The notes below the pieces were generated by a model. That model searched no databases. It was given only the letters and a program-made list of their open reading frames with translations, and was not told where the DNA came from. 64,000 bases of DNA from Ruegeria marina (GTDB taxonomy: Bacteria > Pseudomonadota > Alphaproteobacteria > Rhodobacterales > Rhodobacteraceae): positions 1 through 64,000 of the forward strand of contig NZ_FMZV01000020.1 of the NCBI RefSeq assembly GCF_900101475.1. The letters are read 5' to 3'. Shown piece by piece: positions 8,620-18,391 of this stretch (positions are counted from its first letter, which is position 1; each line of letters begins with the position of its first letter). Both the position numbers and the translations under genes were made by a program.

Positions 8620-9972
8620 TCAGGTTTCCTTCTGCTTTCTGGCTTTCTTGGCGCGCAGCATCTGGAACAGCTTGCGTGCATAGCCAGGCTTGTTTTCCTG
8701 CGCGGCGCGTCCAAGTGCAAGGGCGTCGGGTTCCACATCCCGGGTGACCACGGTTCCGGTCGCCGTCATCGAGCCATCTCCCAATGTCACCGGGGCCACA
8801 AGCATCGTGTTCGACCCGACAAACACGTTCGCGCCAATGGTGGTGCGGTGTTTCATCACGCCATCGTAATTGCAGGTGATTGTTCCCGCACCGATGTTGG
8901 TGTGTGCCCCGACGCTTGCGTCACCGACATAGGACAAGTGATTGATCTTGGTGCCCTCGCCGATCTCGGCATTCTTGATCTCGACAAAGTTGCCGACACG
9001 GGTGTTCTCGGCCAGTTCCGTGCCGGGACGCAGGCGCGCATAGGGGCCTACGACCGCGCCCTGGCTGACGTGGCACCCTTCGAGATGCGAGAAGGCGCGG
9101 ATCGTCGCGCCGCTTTCGACGGTGACGCCGGGGCCGAAGACAACATTGGGTTCGATCACGGTATCGCGGCCGATCACGGTGTCGGCGGCAAGGTAGACGG
9201 TTTCGGGCGCCATCAGGGTCACGCCGAGGTCGAGCAGTTCTGCCCGCGCGCGGGTCTGAAAAATCGCGTCGGCCGCTGCCAGATCGGCCCGGGAATTGAC
9301 GCCCAGCGTCTCGCTTTCATCGCAGGAAACGGCCGTGACCCTGAGACCGCGCTTGCGGGCGATCTCGACGACATCGGTCAGGTAGTACTCGCCCGCGGCA
9401 TTTGCGTTGCCCACCTCGGCGATCAGCGAAAACAGCGTGTCGGACTTGCAGGCCAGAAGCCCGGAGTTGCAGAAGCTGATGGCGCGTTCGGCGTCGCTGG
9501 CATCCTTGTATTCGACGATCCTCTCGAGGCTGTCGCCCTGCATCACGAGGCGTCCATAGCGCTCGGGATCGGCGGCCTCGAATCCGAGGATGACCAGATC
9601 ATGCGTGGCGCGGGCATCGACCATCCGTTCCAGCGTATCGGGGTGCAGGAACGGCGTATCCGCGTACAGCACCACGACATCGCCGGAAAACCCTTGCAAG
9701 GCCGCACGGGCCTGATCGACCGCATGAGCTGTGCCCAGTTGATCCTCTTGCAGAACGACAAGGGCGGTTTCATCCTCGTCCAGTGCTGCGCTGCGTACGG
9801 CATCGGCGCCATAGCCGGCCACGATCACTGTCCGTTCGGGCGTCAGCGCGGCTCCGGTCCGCATGGCGTGCGCCAGCATGGGAACCTGTGCGATCGGGTG
9901 AAGGACCTTGGGAATGTCCGAATTCATTCTGGTGCCCTTGCCTGCGGCCAGTATGACCAAAGCGGTACTCAT
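8620..9972 (-). CDS. glmU: Bifunctional N-acetylglucosamine-1-phosphate uridyltransferase / glucosamine-1-phosphate acetyltransferase
   Basis: A 450-residue enzyme that acetylates glucosamine-1-phosphate and then transfers UMP to give UDP-GlcNAc. The N-terminal nucleotidyltransferase domain carries LAAGKGTRMNSDIPKVLHP; the C-terminal half is a left-handed parallel beta-helix with hexapeptide repeats (for example GEGTKINHLSYVGDASVG) containing the acetyl-CoA site. The ATG at 9972 starts exactly at the conserved N terminus; the upstream in-frame extension is basic and non-conserved. It is the first gene of the glmU-glmS pair. Confidence 0.96.
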   Translation of the reverse strand: MSTALVILAAGKGTRMNSDIPKVLHPIAQVPMLAHAMRTGAALTPERTVIVAGYGADAVRSAALDEDETALVVLQEDQLGTAHAVDQARAALQGFSGDVVVLYADTPFLHPDTLERMVDARATHDLVILGFEAADPERYGRLVMQGDSLERIVEYKDASDAERAISFCNSGLLACKSDTLFSLIAEVGNANAAGEYYLTDVVEIARKRGLRVTAVSCDESETLGVNSRADLAAADAIFQTRARAELLDLGVTLMAPETVYLAADTVIGRDTVIEPNVVFGPGVTVESGATIRAFSHLEGCHVSQGAVVGPYARLRPGTELAENTRVGNFVEIKNAEIGEGTKINHLSYVGDASVGAHTNIGAGTITCNYDGVMKHRTTIGANVFVGSNTMLVAPVTLGDGSMTATGTVVTRDVEPDALALGRAAQENKPGYARKLFQMLRAKKARKQKET

Positions 9973-10101
9973 GTGGCGTTTTCTCTTTTGTTTTCCTGCC
10001 GTCCGTTTTATCCGCTGGTGACAAAGGCGCAAGCGATAGCGCGATCAAACTAGATTGCGGCTTGCAACAGGCCAAGGCGGAAAGCCGCCGAAGGGGGCAG
10101 C
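9973..10101. promoter_or_regulatory. Divergent promoter region between glmU and gph
   Basis: These 129 bases separate divergently read genes and must hold both promoters. I could not pick out confident -35/-10 boxes for either direction. Confidence 0.4.
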
Positions 10102-10764
10102 ATGCGTACGGTGATCTTCGATCTGGACGGAACCCTGGCGGACACGTCGGGTGATCTTCTGGCCGCCGCGAACCACTGCTTTCGCGAGATGGGGTATGGC
10201 GATGTGCTGATCCCCGGACAGGATGCGGGAATCGCCCTGCGAGGAGGCCGCATGATGCTGACACGCGGGCTCGAGCGGGTCGGCGCCTACGAGGTTGCCA
10301 CCGTCGACCAATATTATCCCATCTTGCTTGAGGCCTATCGGGGGGCGATCGACCACCATACCTTTGTTTATCCCGGAGCGATGGAAGCAGTGGAGGCATT
10401 GCGGGCGCGAGGGTATGGCGTGGGGATCTGCACCAACAAACCCGAGGCTCTGGCCGAATTGTTGTTGCAGCGGTTGGGGGTGCGGGGTGCGTTTGCGTCG
10501 ATGATCGGGGCCGACACCCTGCCGGTGCGCAAACCTGACCCCGAACCGTTGCGGGCGGCGGCACGCGCGGCGGGTGGCGATCCGGCGGCCTGTGTTCTGG
10601 TGGGTGACAGTGACACCGACCGCAATACGGCACGCGCGGCGGGTGTGCCTTCGATCCTCGTGACCTTTGGACCCTCCGGGGCGGACATGGCTGCCCTTGA
10701 ACCGGAGGCGCTGATCGACTGCTTTGACGATCTGCCCGACACCGTTCGGCGACTGATCGGTTGA
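10102..10764 (+). CDS. gph: Phosphoglycolate phosphatase-like HAD hydrolase
   Basis: A 220-residue haloacid-dehalogenase-type phosphatase. It starts MRTVIFDLDGTLADT, with the nucleophile Asp in DLDGT (motif I), a helical cap domain from about residue 15, the ICTNKPEAL motif II region, a Lys in LPVRKPDPEP (motif III) and VGDSDTDRNTARAAG (motif IV). This arrangement fits Gph, which removes 2-phosphoglycolate formed by DNA repair or oxygenation, though related HAD phosphatases share it. The ribosome-binding site is AGGGGGC shortly before the ATG. Confidence 0.82.
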   Translation: MRTVIFDLDGTLADTSGDLLAAANHCFREMGYGDVLIPGQDAGIALRGGRMMLTRGLERVGAYEVATVDQYYPILLEAYRGAIDHHTFVYPGAMEAVEALRARGYGVGICTNKPEALAELLLQRLGVRGAFASMIGADTLPVRKPDPEPLRAAARAAGGDPAACVLVGDSDTDRNTARAAGVPSILVTFGPSGADMAALEPEALIDCFDDLPDTVRRLIG

Positions 10765-10837
10765 TGCGGGATTTGAGATTCCGAAATCGGTTTGTAGCCC
10801 CTTGACCGTCGATAAGACCGCCCCCACAACCTTGGTC

Positions 10838-12028
10838 ATGACAGAGACATTTTCGGGTAGTTTCACCCAGCAGGAACCCATTCCGGAGGAGGCGGTCGAG
10901 GCGGCCTTGGCGGTGCTGCGCCACGGTCGCTTGCACCGCTACAACCTGGCAAGGGGCGAGTTGGGCGAAACCGCGCTGCTGGAGCAGGAATTCGCTGCCC
11001 AGGTTGGCGCGAAATACTGCCTCGCCGTGGCCTCGGGCGGATATGCGCTGGCAACGGCTCTGCGCGCGGTTGGTGTCCGGCCGGGCGACCCGGTGCTGAC
11101 CAACGCATTCACCCTGGCGCCCGTGCCGGGGTCCATCGCTTCGGTGGGGGCGCGGCCCGTGTTTGTCGGCGTGACCGAGAACCTGACCATCGACCTCGAA
11201 GACCTTGCCGCCAAGGCGGGCCAGGCGCGGGTTCTGATGCTCAGCCACATGCGCGGGCACCTGTGCGACATGGACCGGTTAATGGCGATCTGCGACGCGG
11301 CCGGGATCACCGTGATCGAGGATTGCGCCCACACGATGGGCGCGGCCTGGAACGGGGTGCCCTCGGGGCGGCAGGGCGCGGTCGGTTGCTATTCCTGCCA
11401 GACCTACAAGCATGTGAATTCGGGCGAGGGTGGGCTGCTGGTCACCGATGACGAGGAGATCGCGGCGCGGGCGGTGATGCTGTCGGGGTCGTATATGCTC
11501 TATGAACGTCATCTGGCGGCGCCGGGGCCCGAGGTGTTCGAGCGGATCAAGTATCACACCCCCAATATCTCGGGCCGGATGGACAATCTGCGCGCCGCGA
11601 TCCTGCGGCCGCAGTTGCGGGCGCTTGATACCCAGGTGGCACGTTGGAACGAACGCTATCGGCGGATCGAGGCGGGGCTGCGCGGCACGCCGGGCCTGAC
11701 CGTGATCGAGAGGCCCGAGGCCGAGACCTATGTGGGTTCCTCCATCCAGTTCCTGCTGCTCGACTGGGCGGCCGACAAGGTGCAGCAGGTGCTGCGCCGC
11801 TGCGCCGCCCGCGGGGTCGAACTGAAATGGTTCGGCGCTCCTGAACCGGTCGGCTTCACCTCGCGCTATGACAGCTGGCGCTATGCCGAGAGTGCGCCGA
11901 TGCCCGCCAGCGACCGGGTGCTGGCCGGAATCGTCGATATGCGGGTGCCGCTGACCTTCAGTCTGGAGGATTGCGATCTGATCGCGCGCATCATCCGGGC
12001 CGAGGTAGGGACGGTCTACCAGTCCTGA
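10838..12028 (+). CDS. DegT/DnrJ/EryC1/StrS-family PLP aminotransferase
   Basis: A 396-residue aminotransferase of the sugar-aminotransferase type. The PLP-binding lysine is in SCQTYKHVNSGEGG (Lys191 counted from 10838); VIEDCAHTMGAAW supplies the conserved acidic and His residues. Family members aminate keto-sugars for cell-surface polysaccharides or antibiotics; no sugar-biosynthesis neighbours are seen, so the substrate is unknown. A TTG at 10802 in frame would add 12 residues; the ATG at 10838 is preferred for conventional start usage, but its ribosome-binding site is poor. Confidence 0.8.
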   Translation: MTETFSGSFTQQEPIPEEAVEAALAVLRHGRLHRYNLARGELGETALLEQEFAAQVGAKYCLAVASGGYALATALRAVGVRPGDPVLTNAFTLAPVPGSIASVGARPVFVGVTENLTIDLEDLAAKAGQARVLMLSHMRGHLCDMDRLMAICDAAGITVIEDCAHTMGAAWNGVPSGRQGAVGCYSCQTYKHVNSGEGGLLVTDDEEIAARAVMLSGSYMLYERHLAAPGPEVFERIKYHTPNISGRMDNLRAAILRPQLRALDTQVARWNERYRRIEAGLRGTPGLTVIERPEAETYVGSSIQFLLLDWAADKVQQVLRRCAARGVELKWFGAPEPVGFTSRYDSWRYAESAPMPASDRVLAGIVDMRVPLTFSLEDCDLIARIIRAEVGTVYQS

Positions 12029-12145
12029 CATCTTGAACATTGCCGCAAGGCCATCAGCGGCGCCCCGAGCGGGGTGCCGTCTTTGCTGTTTGCCCTATAT
12101 GCAGGAATCGTTGACGGGTTCGGAAAACGCTGCTATCGACTTTAT

Positions 12146-12159
12146 TGAACAGTTGTTCA
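12146..12159. promoter_or_regulatory. Inverted repeat upstream of isovaleryl-CoA dehydrogenase (candidate operator)
   Basis: TGAACA-GT-TGTTCA is an inverted repeat with perfect 6-base arms, 22 bases before the start codon at 12182. It lies in an AT-rich patch that probably is the promoter. Size and symmetry suit a dimeric repressor, such as the TetR- or MerR-type regulators known for leucine/acyl-CoA degradation genes. No regulator gene lies beside it, so the identity is open. Confidence 0.45.
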
Positions 12160-12181
12160 TTAATGCGGAGAGGAGAGCGCG

Positions 12182-13345
12182 ATGTTCGCAGCAACCATGC
12201 AATTCGATCTGGGCGAGGACGTGAATGCGCTGCGTGAGATGGTGCATCGCTGGGCGCAGGAGCGGGTCAAGCCGATGGCCGCCGAGATCGACCGGAGCAA
12301 CGAGTTTCCCAACGAACTGTGGCGCGAGATGGGGGATCTGGGCCTGCTGGGCATCACGGTCCCCGAGGAATTCGGCGGTGCGGGCATGTCCTATCTGGCG
12401 CATACCGTCGCGGTCGAGGAGATCGCGCGGGCCAGCGCCTCGGTCTCGCTGAGCTATGGGGCGCATTCCAACCTCTGCGTCAACCAGATCAAGCTGAACG
12501 GCAATGACGAGCAGAGGCGCAAGTACCTGCCAGGCCTGATTTCGGGCGAGCATGTGGGCGCACTGGCCATGTCCGAGGCGGGTGCTGGGTCGGACGTGGT
12601 GTCGATGAAGCTGCGCGCCGAAAAGCGCAACGACCATTACCGTCTGAACGGCAACAAATACTGGATCACCAACGGCCCCGACGCCGACACGCTGGTGGTC
12701 TATGCCAAGACCGACCCCGAGGCTGGCAGCAAGGGCATCACCGCCTTCCTTATCGAGAAGTCGATGAAGGGATTTTCGACCTCGAAACATTTCGACAAGC
12801 TTGGCATGCGCGGCTCGAACACCGCCGAACTGGTCTTCGAAGATGTCGAGGTCCCTTTCGAGAACGTTCTGGGGCAGGAGGGGAAGGGCGTTGCGGTGCT
12901 GATGTCGGGCCTCGACTATGAGCGCGTCGTGCTGGCGGGCATCGGCACCGGCATCATGGCCGCCTGTCTCGACGAGATCATGCCCTACCTGGCCGAGCGC
13001 AAGCAGTTCGGCAAACCCATTGGCACCTTCCAGCTGATGCAGGGCAAGATCGCCGACATGTATACCGCGATGAACTCGGCCCGCGCCTATATCTACGAGG
13101 TGGCCAAGGCCTGTGACCGGGGCGACGTGACCCGTCAGGACGCCGCCGCCTGCTGTCTTTATGCCAGCGAACAGGCGATGGTGCAGGCGCATCAGGCGGT
13201 GCAGGCCATGGGCGGCGCCGGCTTCCTGTCCGACAGCGCGGTCAGCCGCATCTTCCGCGATGCCAAGCTGATGGAGATCGGCGCCGGCACCTCGGAAATC
13301 CGCCGCATGCTGATCGGGCGCGAGTTGATGAACACGGTGCTCTGA
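12182..13345 (+). CDS. ivd: Isovaleryl-CoA dehydrogenase
   Basis: A 387-residue FAD enzyme that converts isovaleryl-CoA to 3-methylcrotonyl-CoA, the committed step of leucine breakdown. The acyl-CoA dehydrogenase signature [11 protein letters not shown] and the flavin-binding [11 protein letters not shown] are present. The catalytic Glu is at the position specific to isovaleryl-CoA dehydrogenases, in [11 protein letters not shown] (about residue 247), rather than near the C terminus. The C terminus has [14 protein letters not shown] and [16 protein letters not shown]. The start follows GGAGAGGAGAG. It opens the leucine-degradation cluster and is followed by a GC-rich hairpin. Confidence 0.93.
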   Translation: MFAATMQFDLGEDVNALREMVHRWAQERVKPMAAEIDRSNEFPNELWREMGDLGLLGITVPEEFGGAGMSYLAHTVAVEEIARASASVSLSYGAHSNLCVNQIKLNGNDEQRRKYLPGLISGEHVGALAMSEAGAGSDVVSMKLRAEKRNDHYRLNGNKYWITNGPDADTLVVYAKTDPEAGSKGITAFLIEKSMKGFSTSKHFDKLGMRGSNTAELVFEDVEVPFENVLGQEGKGVAVLMSGLDYERVVLAGIGTGIMAACLDEIMPYLAERKQFGKPIGTFQLMQGKIADMYTAMNSARAYIYEVAKACDRGDVTRQDAAACCLYASEQAMVQAHQAVQAMGGAGFLSDSAVSRIFRDAKLMEIGAGTSEIRRMLIGRELMNTVL

Positions 13346-13353
13346 AACGCAAA

Positions 13354-13384
13354 CGGCCCGCACGCCGAGGGGTCTTGCGGGCCG
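13354..13384 (+). terminator. GC-rich hairpin after isovaleryl-CoA dehydrogenase
   Basis: CGGCCCGC pairs with GCGGGCCG across a 15-base loop, just after the ivd stop codon. No run of T follows, so this may be a weak or factor-dependent terminator, or an mRNA 3'-end stabiliser between ivd and the converging ompW pseudogene. Confidence 0.45.
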
Positions 13385-13388
13385 CCTG

Positions 13389-14003
13389 TCACTGACGAGG
13401 GGACCAGAACCGATGCACGTACTGAACGCCGATTACCCGCAGGTCGATTTCTGCCGTGCCGATCGGCGCACCGTTCAGCGTGACGTCGGATTCGATGCTG
13501 ATCCATCTCGCATTCAGGCGCAGTGCTCCGGTATCGCTGATCTGTTAGTTGAGGCCTGCGTTGACCGCGATGCCGAAGCTGTCTTCCAGCTTCAAGGCTC
13601 GGAGGGGAGAGCTTTCTTAGAAGAATGTCGTGTAGTTCACACCGAGTCCGACATAGGGTTTCGAGGCCGGCTGGGTCGGGAAACGGTAGTTGAGCGACAG
13701 GGTGGGCGGCAGATGTTTGACCGAGCCCGCATAGCCGATACCGCTGACGGAGACATCATGTTCGAACGGGGTTGCAGCGAGCAGTTCGATGCCGAGGTTG
13801 TCGCGGATCAAATACTCTGCGGTAAAGATCGGCCGGGGGCTGTCGTCCACGGTCGCGGTCCCGCCAGCGAGTGTGCCGTTGTTGGATTTGGGGTTTGCGT
13901 AGCCGACACCGACGGTCCAGTCACCATGAGACTGAGCGGCCAGAGGGTCGGCAAGGGTGGCAAGAGCGGTCGAGATCGCGAACGCGGCGGCAATGCGTGT
14001 CAT
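13389..14003 (-). pseudogene. OmpW-family outer-membrane protein, inactivated by two nonsense codons
   Basis: Read on the minus strand, this is a 205-codon OmpW-family gene with a signal peptide (cleavage after LAAQ) and beta-barrel strands. An in-frame TAA at 13617-13619 stops it after GVNYTTFF. The rest of the family pattern continues in the same frame: KLEDSFGIAVNAGLN, a second in-frame TAA at 13545-13547 where an aromatic residue is expected, then QISDTGALRLNARWISIES and a terminal VQYVHRFW. There is no frameshift. The first 128 residues could still be made, but the barrel could not close. The gene is on the strand opposite its leucine-pathway neighbours. Confidence 0.82.
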
Positions 14004-14061
14004 CTGGGTTCATTTTGTCTGAGTGATGAACCCCTCGTGGCAAATAACACATTCCCAATCT

Positions 14062-14075
14062 CTGATCCGGATCAG
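14062..14075. promoter_or_regulatory. FNR/DNR-box-like palindrome upstream of the ompW pseudogene
   Basis: CTGATCCGGATCAG is a perfect 14-base palindrome centred about 65 bases before the ompW start. It matches the Crp/Fnr-family half-site pattern TTGAT-N4-ATCAA except at the outermost base of each arm. OmpW genes in other proteobacteria are known to respond to oxygen through FNR, so the site fits. It also lies upstream of the acyl-CoA synthetase gene (start 14171), read in the other direction. Confidence 0.45.
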
Positions 14076-14170
14076 GATTCCATGTGCAAATTTTCGGCAC
14101 GCACATGTGCTCATTCAGGAGACATATGCTACAACGCTGAAAAACAAGGCTCTTTCCTCTGGAGGAGTGC

Positions 14171-15703
14171 ATGAGTTTCACTGCGCGCATACCCGGATTG
14201 CGCCCAGATGGGGGCTGGGACCTGCCAGAGCGACTGAACATGGCGCGTCAGTGCCTGTCCCACCCGGCGGGCGATCTGGCGATCATCGACCTGACCGGGC
14301 CAGAGAGGCGCGACATCACCTATGGGGCGTTGACCGGCATGGTCGATAACCTGGCCCGCTACCTGTTGACGCGGGTTGCCTCTGGAGATCGGGTTGGCGT
14401 GCTGCTCAGCCAGTCGCCCTGGTGCGCCGCCGCCCATCTGGCGATCTGGAAGATCGGTGCGATTTCGGTTCCGCTGTTCAAGCTGTTCAAGCAGGATGCC
14501 CTGCGGTCCCGTGTCTCGGATGCGGGCGTGCGGCTGGTGCTGACTGATGCCGAGGGCGCCGGGCTTCTGGGTGATCTGGCCGAACCGGCGATGACCGCCG
14601 AGGCAGGGAAAGAGGGCGCGCCGGTTCCCTTCGCCGATACCCGACCCGAAGACCCTGCGGTTCTCATCTATACCTCCGGCACCACCGGCAGCCCGAAGGG
14701 CGCGCTGCATGGTCACCGGGTGCTGACCGGGCACCTGCCCGGAGTCTCGATCAGCCATGACCACCTGCGCGCGGGCGACTGCCTGTGGACCCCTGCCGAC
14801 TGGGCCTGGATCGGCGGTCTTTTCGACGTGCTGATGCCGGGGCTGGCGCTGGGCATTCCGGTGGTCGCGGCCCGTCTTGACAAGTTCACGCCCGAGGCCT
14901 GCGCCGATGTGATTGCGCGTGGCGGCGTGAAGAATGTGTTCTTTCCGCCCACCGCGCTCAGGATGCTGAAAGTAGCCGACCGCTCGATTCCAGGCCTGCG
15001 GTCGGTCGCAAGCGGAGGCGAACCGCTGGGTGCCGAGATGCTGGCCTGGGGCCAACGCGCCTTTGGCCTGACGATCAACGAATTCTATGGTCAGACCGAA
15101 TGCAACATGGTCGCCTCCTCCTGCGCGGTTGATTTCGCGCCGCGCCCCGGCTGTATCGGCAAGCCGGTGCCGGGGCACGAGGTGGAGGTGATCGACGCCC
15201 ATGGCAATCCGACAGGGGACGAAGGCGATGTCGCCATCCGGCGCGGCTCGGCCTCGATGCTGCTGGAATACTGGAACCGGCCCGAGGAAACGGCGGCCAA
15301 GTTCCGGGGCGACTGGCTTGTCACCGGCGACCGGGGTGTGTGGGAGGGCGCGTACCTCCGTTTCGTGGGCCGAGAGGACGACGTGATCACCTCGGCCGGT
15401 TACCGCATCGGCCCCGCCGAGATCGAGGATTGCCTGCTGACCCACCCGGCGGTCGCGACCGTGGGCGTGGTCGGCAAGCCAGACCCGCTCAGGACCGAGA
15501 TCGTCAAGGCCTATGTGGTGTTGAAACCGGGCACCCAGGTTTCGGGAACGGATTTGCAGGACTACGTCAAGGAGCGTCTGGCCCACTACTCTTATCCGCG
15601 CGAGGTGGCATTTCTCGACGCGCTGCCGATGACAGTGACAGGCAAGGTGATCCGCAAGGAATTGAAGCGCCGCGCAGCGGCTGAACTGGAGGCCAACCAA
15701 TGA
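14171..15703 (+). CDS. AMP-dependent acyl-CoA synthetase
   Basis: A 510-residue adenylate-forming enzyme that activates a carboxylic acid to its CoA thioester with ATP. The P-loop [16 protein letters not shown] is near residue 166; later motifs are [10 protein letters not shown], the [20 protein letters not shown] hinge region and the C-terminal catalytic Lys in [10 protein letters not shown]. It resembles medium-chain-type acyl-CoA synthetases. Its stop overlaps the methylcrotonyl-CoA carboxylase beta gene (ATGA), so it belongs to the leucine operon and may activate isovalerate, methylcrotonate or acetoacetate; which one is inference. The ATG follows CTGGAGGAG. Confidence 0.86.
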   Translation: MSFTARIPGLRPDGGWDLPERLNMARQCLSHPAGDLAIIDLTGPERRDITYGALTGMVDNLARYLLTRVASGDRVGVLLSQSPWCAAAHLAIWKIGAISVPLFKLFKQDALRSRVSDAGVRLVLTDAEGAGLLGDLAEPAMTAEAGKEGAPVPFADTRPEDPAVLIYTSGTTGSPKGALHGHRVLTGHLPGVSISHDHLRAGDCLWTPADWAWIGGLFDVLMPGLALGIPVVAARLDKFTPEACADVIARGGVKNVFFPPTALRMLKVADRSIPGLRSVASGGEPLGAEMLAWGQRAFGLTINEFYGQTECNMVASSCAVDFAPRPGCIGKPVPGHEVEVIDAHGNPTGDEGDVAIRRGSASMLLEYWNRPEETAAKFRGDWLVTGDRGVWEGAYLRFVGREDDVITSAGYRIGPAEIEDCLLTHPAVATVGVVGKPDPLRTEIVKAYVVLKPGTQVSGTDLQDYVKERLAHYSYPREVAFLDALPMTVTGKVIRKELKRRAAAELEANQ

Positions 15704-17304
15704 AACTCAACTCCAAGGCCATGCCCGCCTCCGAGGGCTTCAAGGCGAACCGGGACGCGCATCTCGAAGCGCTGGCCCGGATCGGCGCCGCAGCCGAGGC
15801 CGCCCGCGCCGGTGGGGGAGACAGGGCGCGCGAACGCCATGTCTCGCGCGGCAAGATGCTACCGCGCCGGCGGGTGGCGAACCTGCTTGATCCCGGCTCG
15901 CCCTTTCTGGAAATCGGCGCGACTGCCGCCCACGACATGTATGACAACGCCGCCCCCTGCGCCGGTGTGATCGCCGGTATCGGCCGGGTCGAGGGGCAGG
16001 AGGTCATGGTGGTCTGCAACGATGCTACCGTGAAGGGCGGCACGTATTATCCGATGACGGTCAAGAAACACCTGCGCGCTCAGGAGATCGCCGAGGAAAA
16101 CAACCTGCCCTGCATCTACCTGGTGGACAGCGGCGGCGCTAACCTGCCCAACCAGGACGAGGTGTTCCCCGACCGTGACCACTTTGGCCGCATCTTCTAC
16201 AATCAGGCGCGCATGTCGGCCAAGGGCATCCCGCAGATCGCCGTGGTGATGGGCTCCTGCACCGCAGGTGGCGCCTATGTGCCCGCCATGTCCGACGTCA
16301 CCATCATCGTCAAGGAACAGGGCACCATCTTTCTTGCAGGTCCGCCGCTGGTCAAGGCCGCGACGGGCGAGGTGGTGAGCGCCGAGGATCTGGGCGGCGG
16401 CGATGTGCATACCCGCCTGTCGGGCGTGGCCGATTACCTGGCCGAGGACGACGCCCATGCGCTGGCGCTGGCGCGGCGCGCGGTGCGCTCGCTCAACCGG
16501 CGCAAGCCGCTGACGGTGGACTGGGCCAGCCCCGAAGAACCGGCCTATGACCCCGAGGAAATCCTGGGCGTGGTGCCCGCCGACCTGAAAACCCCCTATG
16601 ACATTCGCGAGGTGATCGCGCGGCTGGTCGACGGCTCGCGTTTTGACGAGTTCAAGCCGCGCTTTGGCGAGACCATTGTCTGCGGGTTTGCGCATCTCAA
16701 GGGCTGCCCGATCGGCATCATCGCCAATAATGGCGTGATCTTCAGCGAGGCGGCGCAAAAGGCCGCGCATTTCGTGGAACTGTGCAGTCAGCGCAAGATC
16801 CCGCTGGTGTTCCTGCAGAACATCACCGGCTTCATGGTGGGCCGCAAATACGAAAACGAAGGCATCGCGCGCCACGGCGCCAAGATGGTGACGGCGGTCG
16901 CCACCACCAGCGTGCCCAAGATCACCATGCTGGTGGGCGGCTCGTTCGGGGCGGGCAACTATGGCATGGCGGGCCGCGCCTATCAGCCGCGGTTCCTGTG
17001 GACCTGGCCCAACAGCCGGATTTCCGTCATGGGCGGCGAGCAGGCGGCTGGCGTTCTGGCCACCGTCAAGCGCGACGGGATCGAACGCGCGGGCGGCAGC
17101 TGGTCGACCGAGGAAGAGGCAGAGTTCAAACGCCCGACGCTGGAGATGTTCGAGAGGCAGTCTCATCCGCTCTACGCCAGCGCCCGGCTCTGGGATGACG
17201 GTATCATCGACCCGCGCAAGAGCCGTGACGTGCTGGCGCTGTCGTTGAGCGCAGCGCTGAACGCGCCTATCGAGGAGACACGCTTCGGCGTGTTCCGGAT
17301 GTGA
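15700..17304 (+). CDS. mccB: 3-Methylcrotonyl-CoA carboxylase, carboxyltransferase (beta) subunit
   Basis: A 534-residue carboxyltransferase that moves the carboxyl group from biotin to 3-methylcrotonyl-CoA. The N-terminal half has the acyl-CoA-binding fold ([19 protein letters not shown]) and [18 protein letters not shown]; the C-terminal half has [11 protein letters not shown] and the conserved [16 protein letters not shown] loop. The sequence and length match methylcrotonyl- rather than propionyl- or acetyl-CoA carboxylase subunits, as does the neighbourhood. The biotin-carrying partner is encoded from 18392, separated by a nitronate monooxygenase gene. Confidence 0.93.
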   Translation: MKLNSKAMPASEGFKANRDAHLEALARIGAAAEAARAGGGDRARERHVSRGKMLPRRRVANLLDPGSPFLEIGATAAHDMYDNAAPCAGVIAGIGRVEGQEVMVVCNDATVKGGTYYPMTVKKHLRAQEIAEENNLPCIYLVDSGGANLPNQDEVFPDRDHFGRIFYNQARMSAKGIPQIAVVMGSCTAGGAYVPAMSDVTIIVKEQGTIFLAGPPLVKAATGEVVSAEDLGGGDVHTRLSGVADYLAEDDAHALALARRAVRSLNRRKPLTVDWASPEEPAYDPEEILGVVPADLKTPYDIREVIARLVDGSRFDEFKPRFGETIVCGFAHLKGCPIGIIANNGVIFSEAAQKAAHFVELCSQRKIPLVFLQNITGFMVGRKYENEGIARHGAKMVTAVATTSVPKITMLVGGSFGAGNYGMAGRAYQPRFLWTWPNSRISVMGGEQAAGVLATVKRDGIERAGGSWSTEEEAEFKRPTLEMFERQSHPLYASARLWDDGIIDPRKSRDVLALSLSAALNAPIEETRFGVFRM

Positions 17305-17419
17305 TCCTCCTCTTTTCCCAAAAACTCCCGGGGTCCGGGGGCAGCGCCCTTGGTGCGGTCGTTTCCTGGCGTCAGGCGACCCGGTGCGATTCCGGCCGGA
17401 ACGACACAAGGGACAGGCC

Positions 17420-18391
17420 ATGATCCGCACGCGGCTCACTGAAACCTTCGGTCTTGATTATCCGATCGTGTCGGCTCCCATGGCCCGGGTCGCCGGCGGG
17501 CGGCTGGCGGCGGCGGTGTCGCGGGCCGGGGGGCTGGGCCTGATCGGTGGCGGTTATTGCGATGCTGACTGGATCGAGGCTGAATTCGCCAATGCCGGCA
17601 ACACCGCCGTCGGCTGCGGTTTCATCACCTGGCGACTGGCCCAGGCGCCGCAGGTGCTCGACGCGGCGCTCGATCGCGGCGCGCGTGCGGTGTTTCTGTC
17701 CTTTGGCGACCCTCGGCCCTTTGCCGAAAGTATCCATGCGGCCGGGGCGGCGCTGATCTGCCAGGTACAGACGCTGGTCGATGCGCGCCAGGCCGTCGAG
17801 GCCGGAGCAAAGGTGATCGTGGCCCAGGGGGGCGAGGCCGGTGGCCATGGTGCCAACCGGGCGACCATGACGCTGGTGCCCGAAGTGGCGGATCTGTTGC
17901 GGACGGTTTCTCCTGAAACGCTTTTGCTGGCAGCGGGTGGGATAGCCGACGGGCGGGGCCTAGCTGCGGCCTTGATGCTGGGCGCGGACGGGGCGCTGGT
18001 GGGGACGCGTTTCTGCCTGAGCGACGAGGCCCTGATCCCACCCCGGTTTCAGCAGGCCGGTATCGCGGCAAACGGTGACCAGACCATTGCCACCAAGGTG
18101 GTCGATATCGTGCGCGGCTATGATTGGCCCGAGCGGTTCCGTATCCGCGTTCTCGACAACGCATTCACCGCGCGCTGGCAGGGTGATCTGGACGGGCTGC
18201 GTGCCGATCCCGCGCAGCACGCGGCCTGGGCCGCAGGCCTGGCCGCAGGTGATCCGTCGGTCGCCAATCCGGTGCTGGGTGAGGGGATAGGGCTGGTTAA
18301 CGGCAGCGCCCCTGCGGCGGAAATCATGAAACAGATGGCCCATGAGGCCGAGGCCCTGCTTGCGGGCGGCTGGTACAGAAGGAAGAGCTAG
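17420..18391 (+). CDS. Nitronate monooxygenase-family flavoprotein
   Basis: A 323-residue FMN-dependent TIM-barrel protein of the NMO/2-nitropropane dioxygenase family. It begins TRLTETFGLDYPIVSAPMARV, has the GGEAGGHG loop with its catalytic-type His, and the phosphate-binding LAAGGIADGRGLAAALMLGADGALVGTRF. Such enzymes oxidise alkyl nitronates such as propionate-3-nitronate. The start at 17420 follows AAGGGACAGG; an earlier in-frame ATG is less likely. Its end abuts the biotin carboxylase gene (no gap), so it is cotranscribed with leucine-pathway genes, though no step of leucine degradation needs it. Confidence 0.83.
   Translation: MIRTRLTETFGLDYPIVSAPMARVAGGRLAAAVSRAGGLGLIGGGYCDADWIEAEFANAGNTAVGCGFITWRLAQAPQVLDAALDRGARAVFLSFGDPRPFAESIHAAGAALICQVQTLVDARQAVEAGAKVIVAQGGEAGGHGANRATMTLVPEVADLLRTVSPETLLLAAGGIADGRGLAAALMLGADGALVGTRFCLSDEALIPPRFQQAGIAANGDQTIATKVVDIVRGYDWPERFRIRVLDNAFTARWQGDLDGLRADPAQHAAWAAGLAAGDPSVANPVLGEGIGLVNGSAPAAEIMKQMAHEAEALLAGGWYRRKS

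Noticed and set aside
13413-14174. A 253-codon plus-strand open frame over the ompW pseudogene
   Set aside because: The minus strand carries clear OmpW sequence throughout; the plus frame has no recognisable features.
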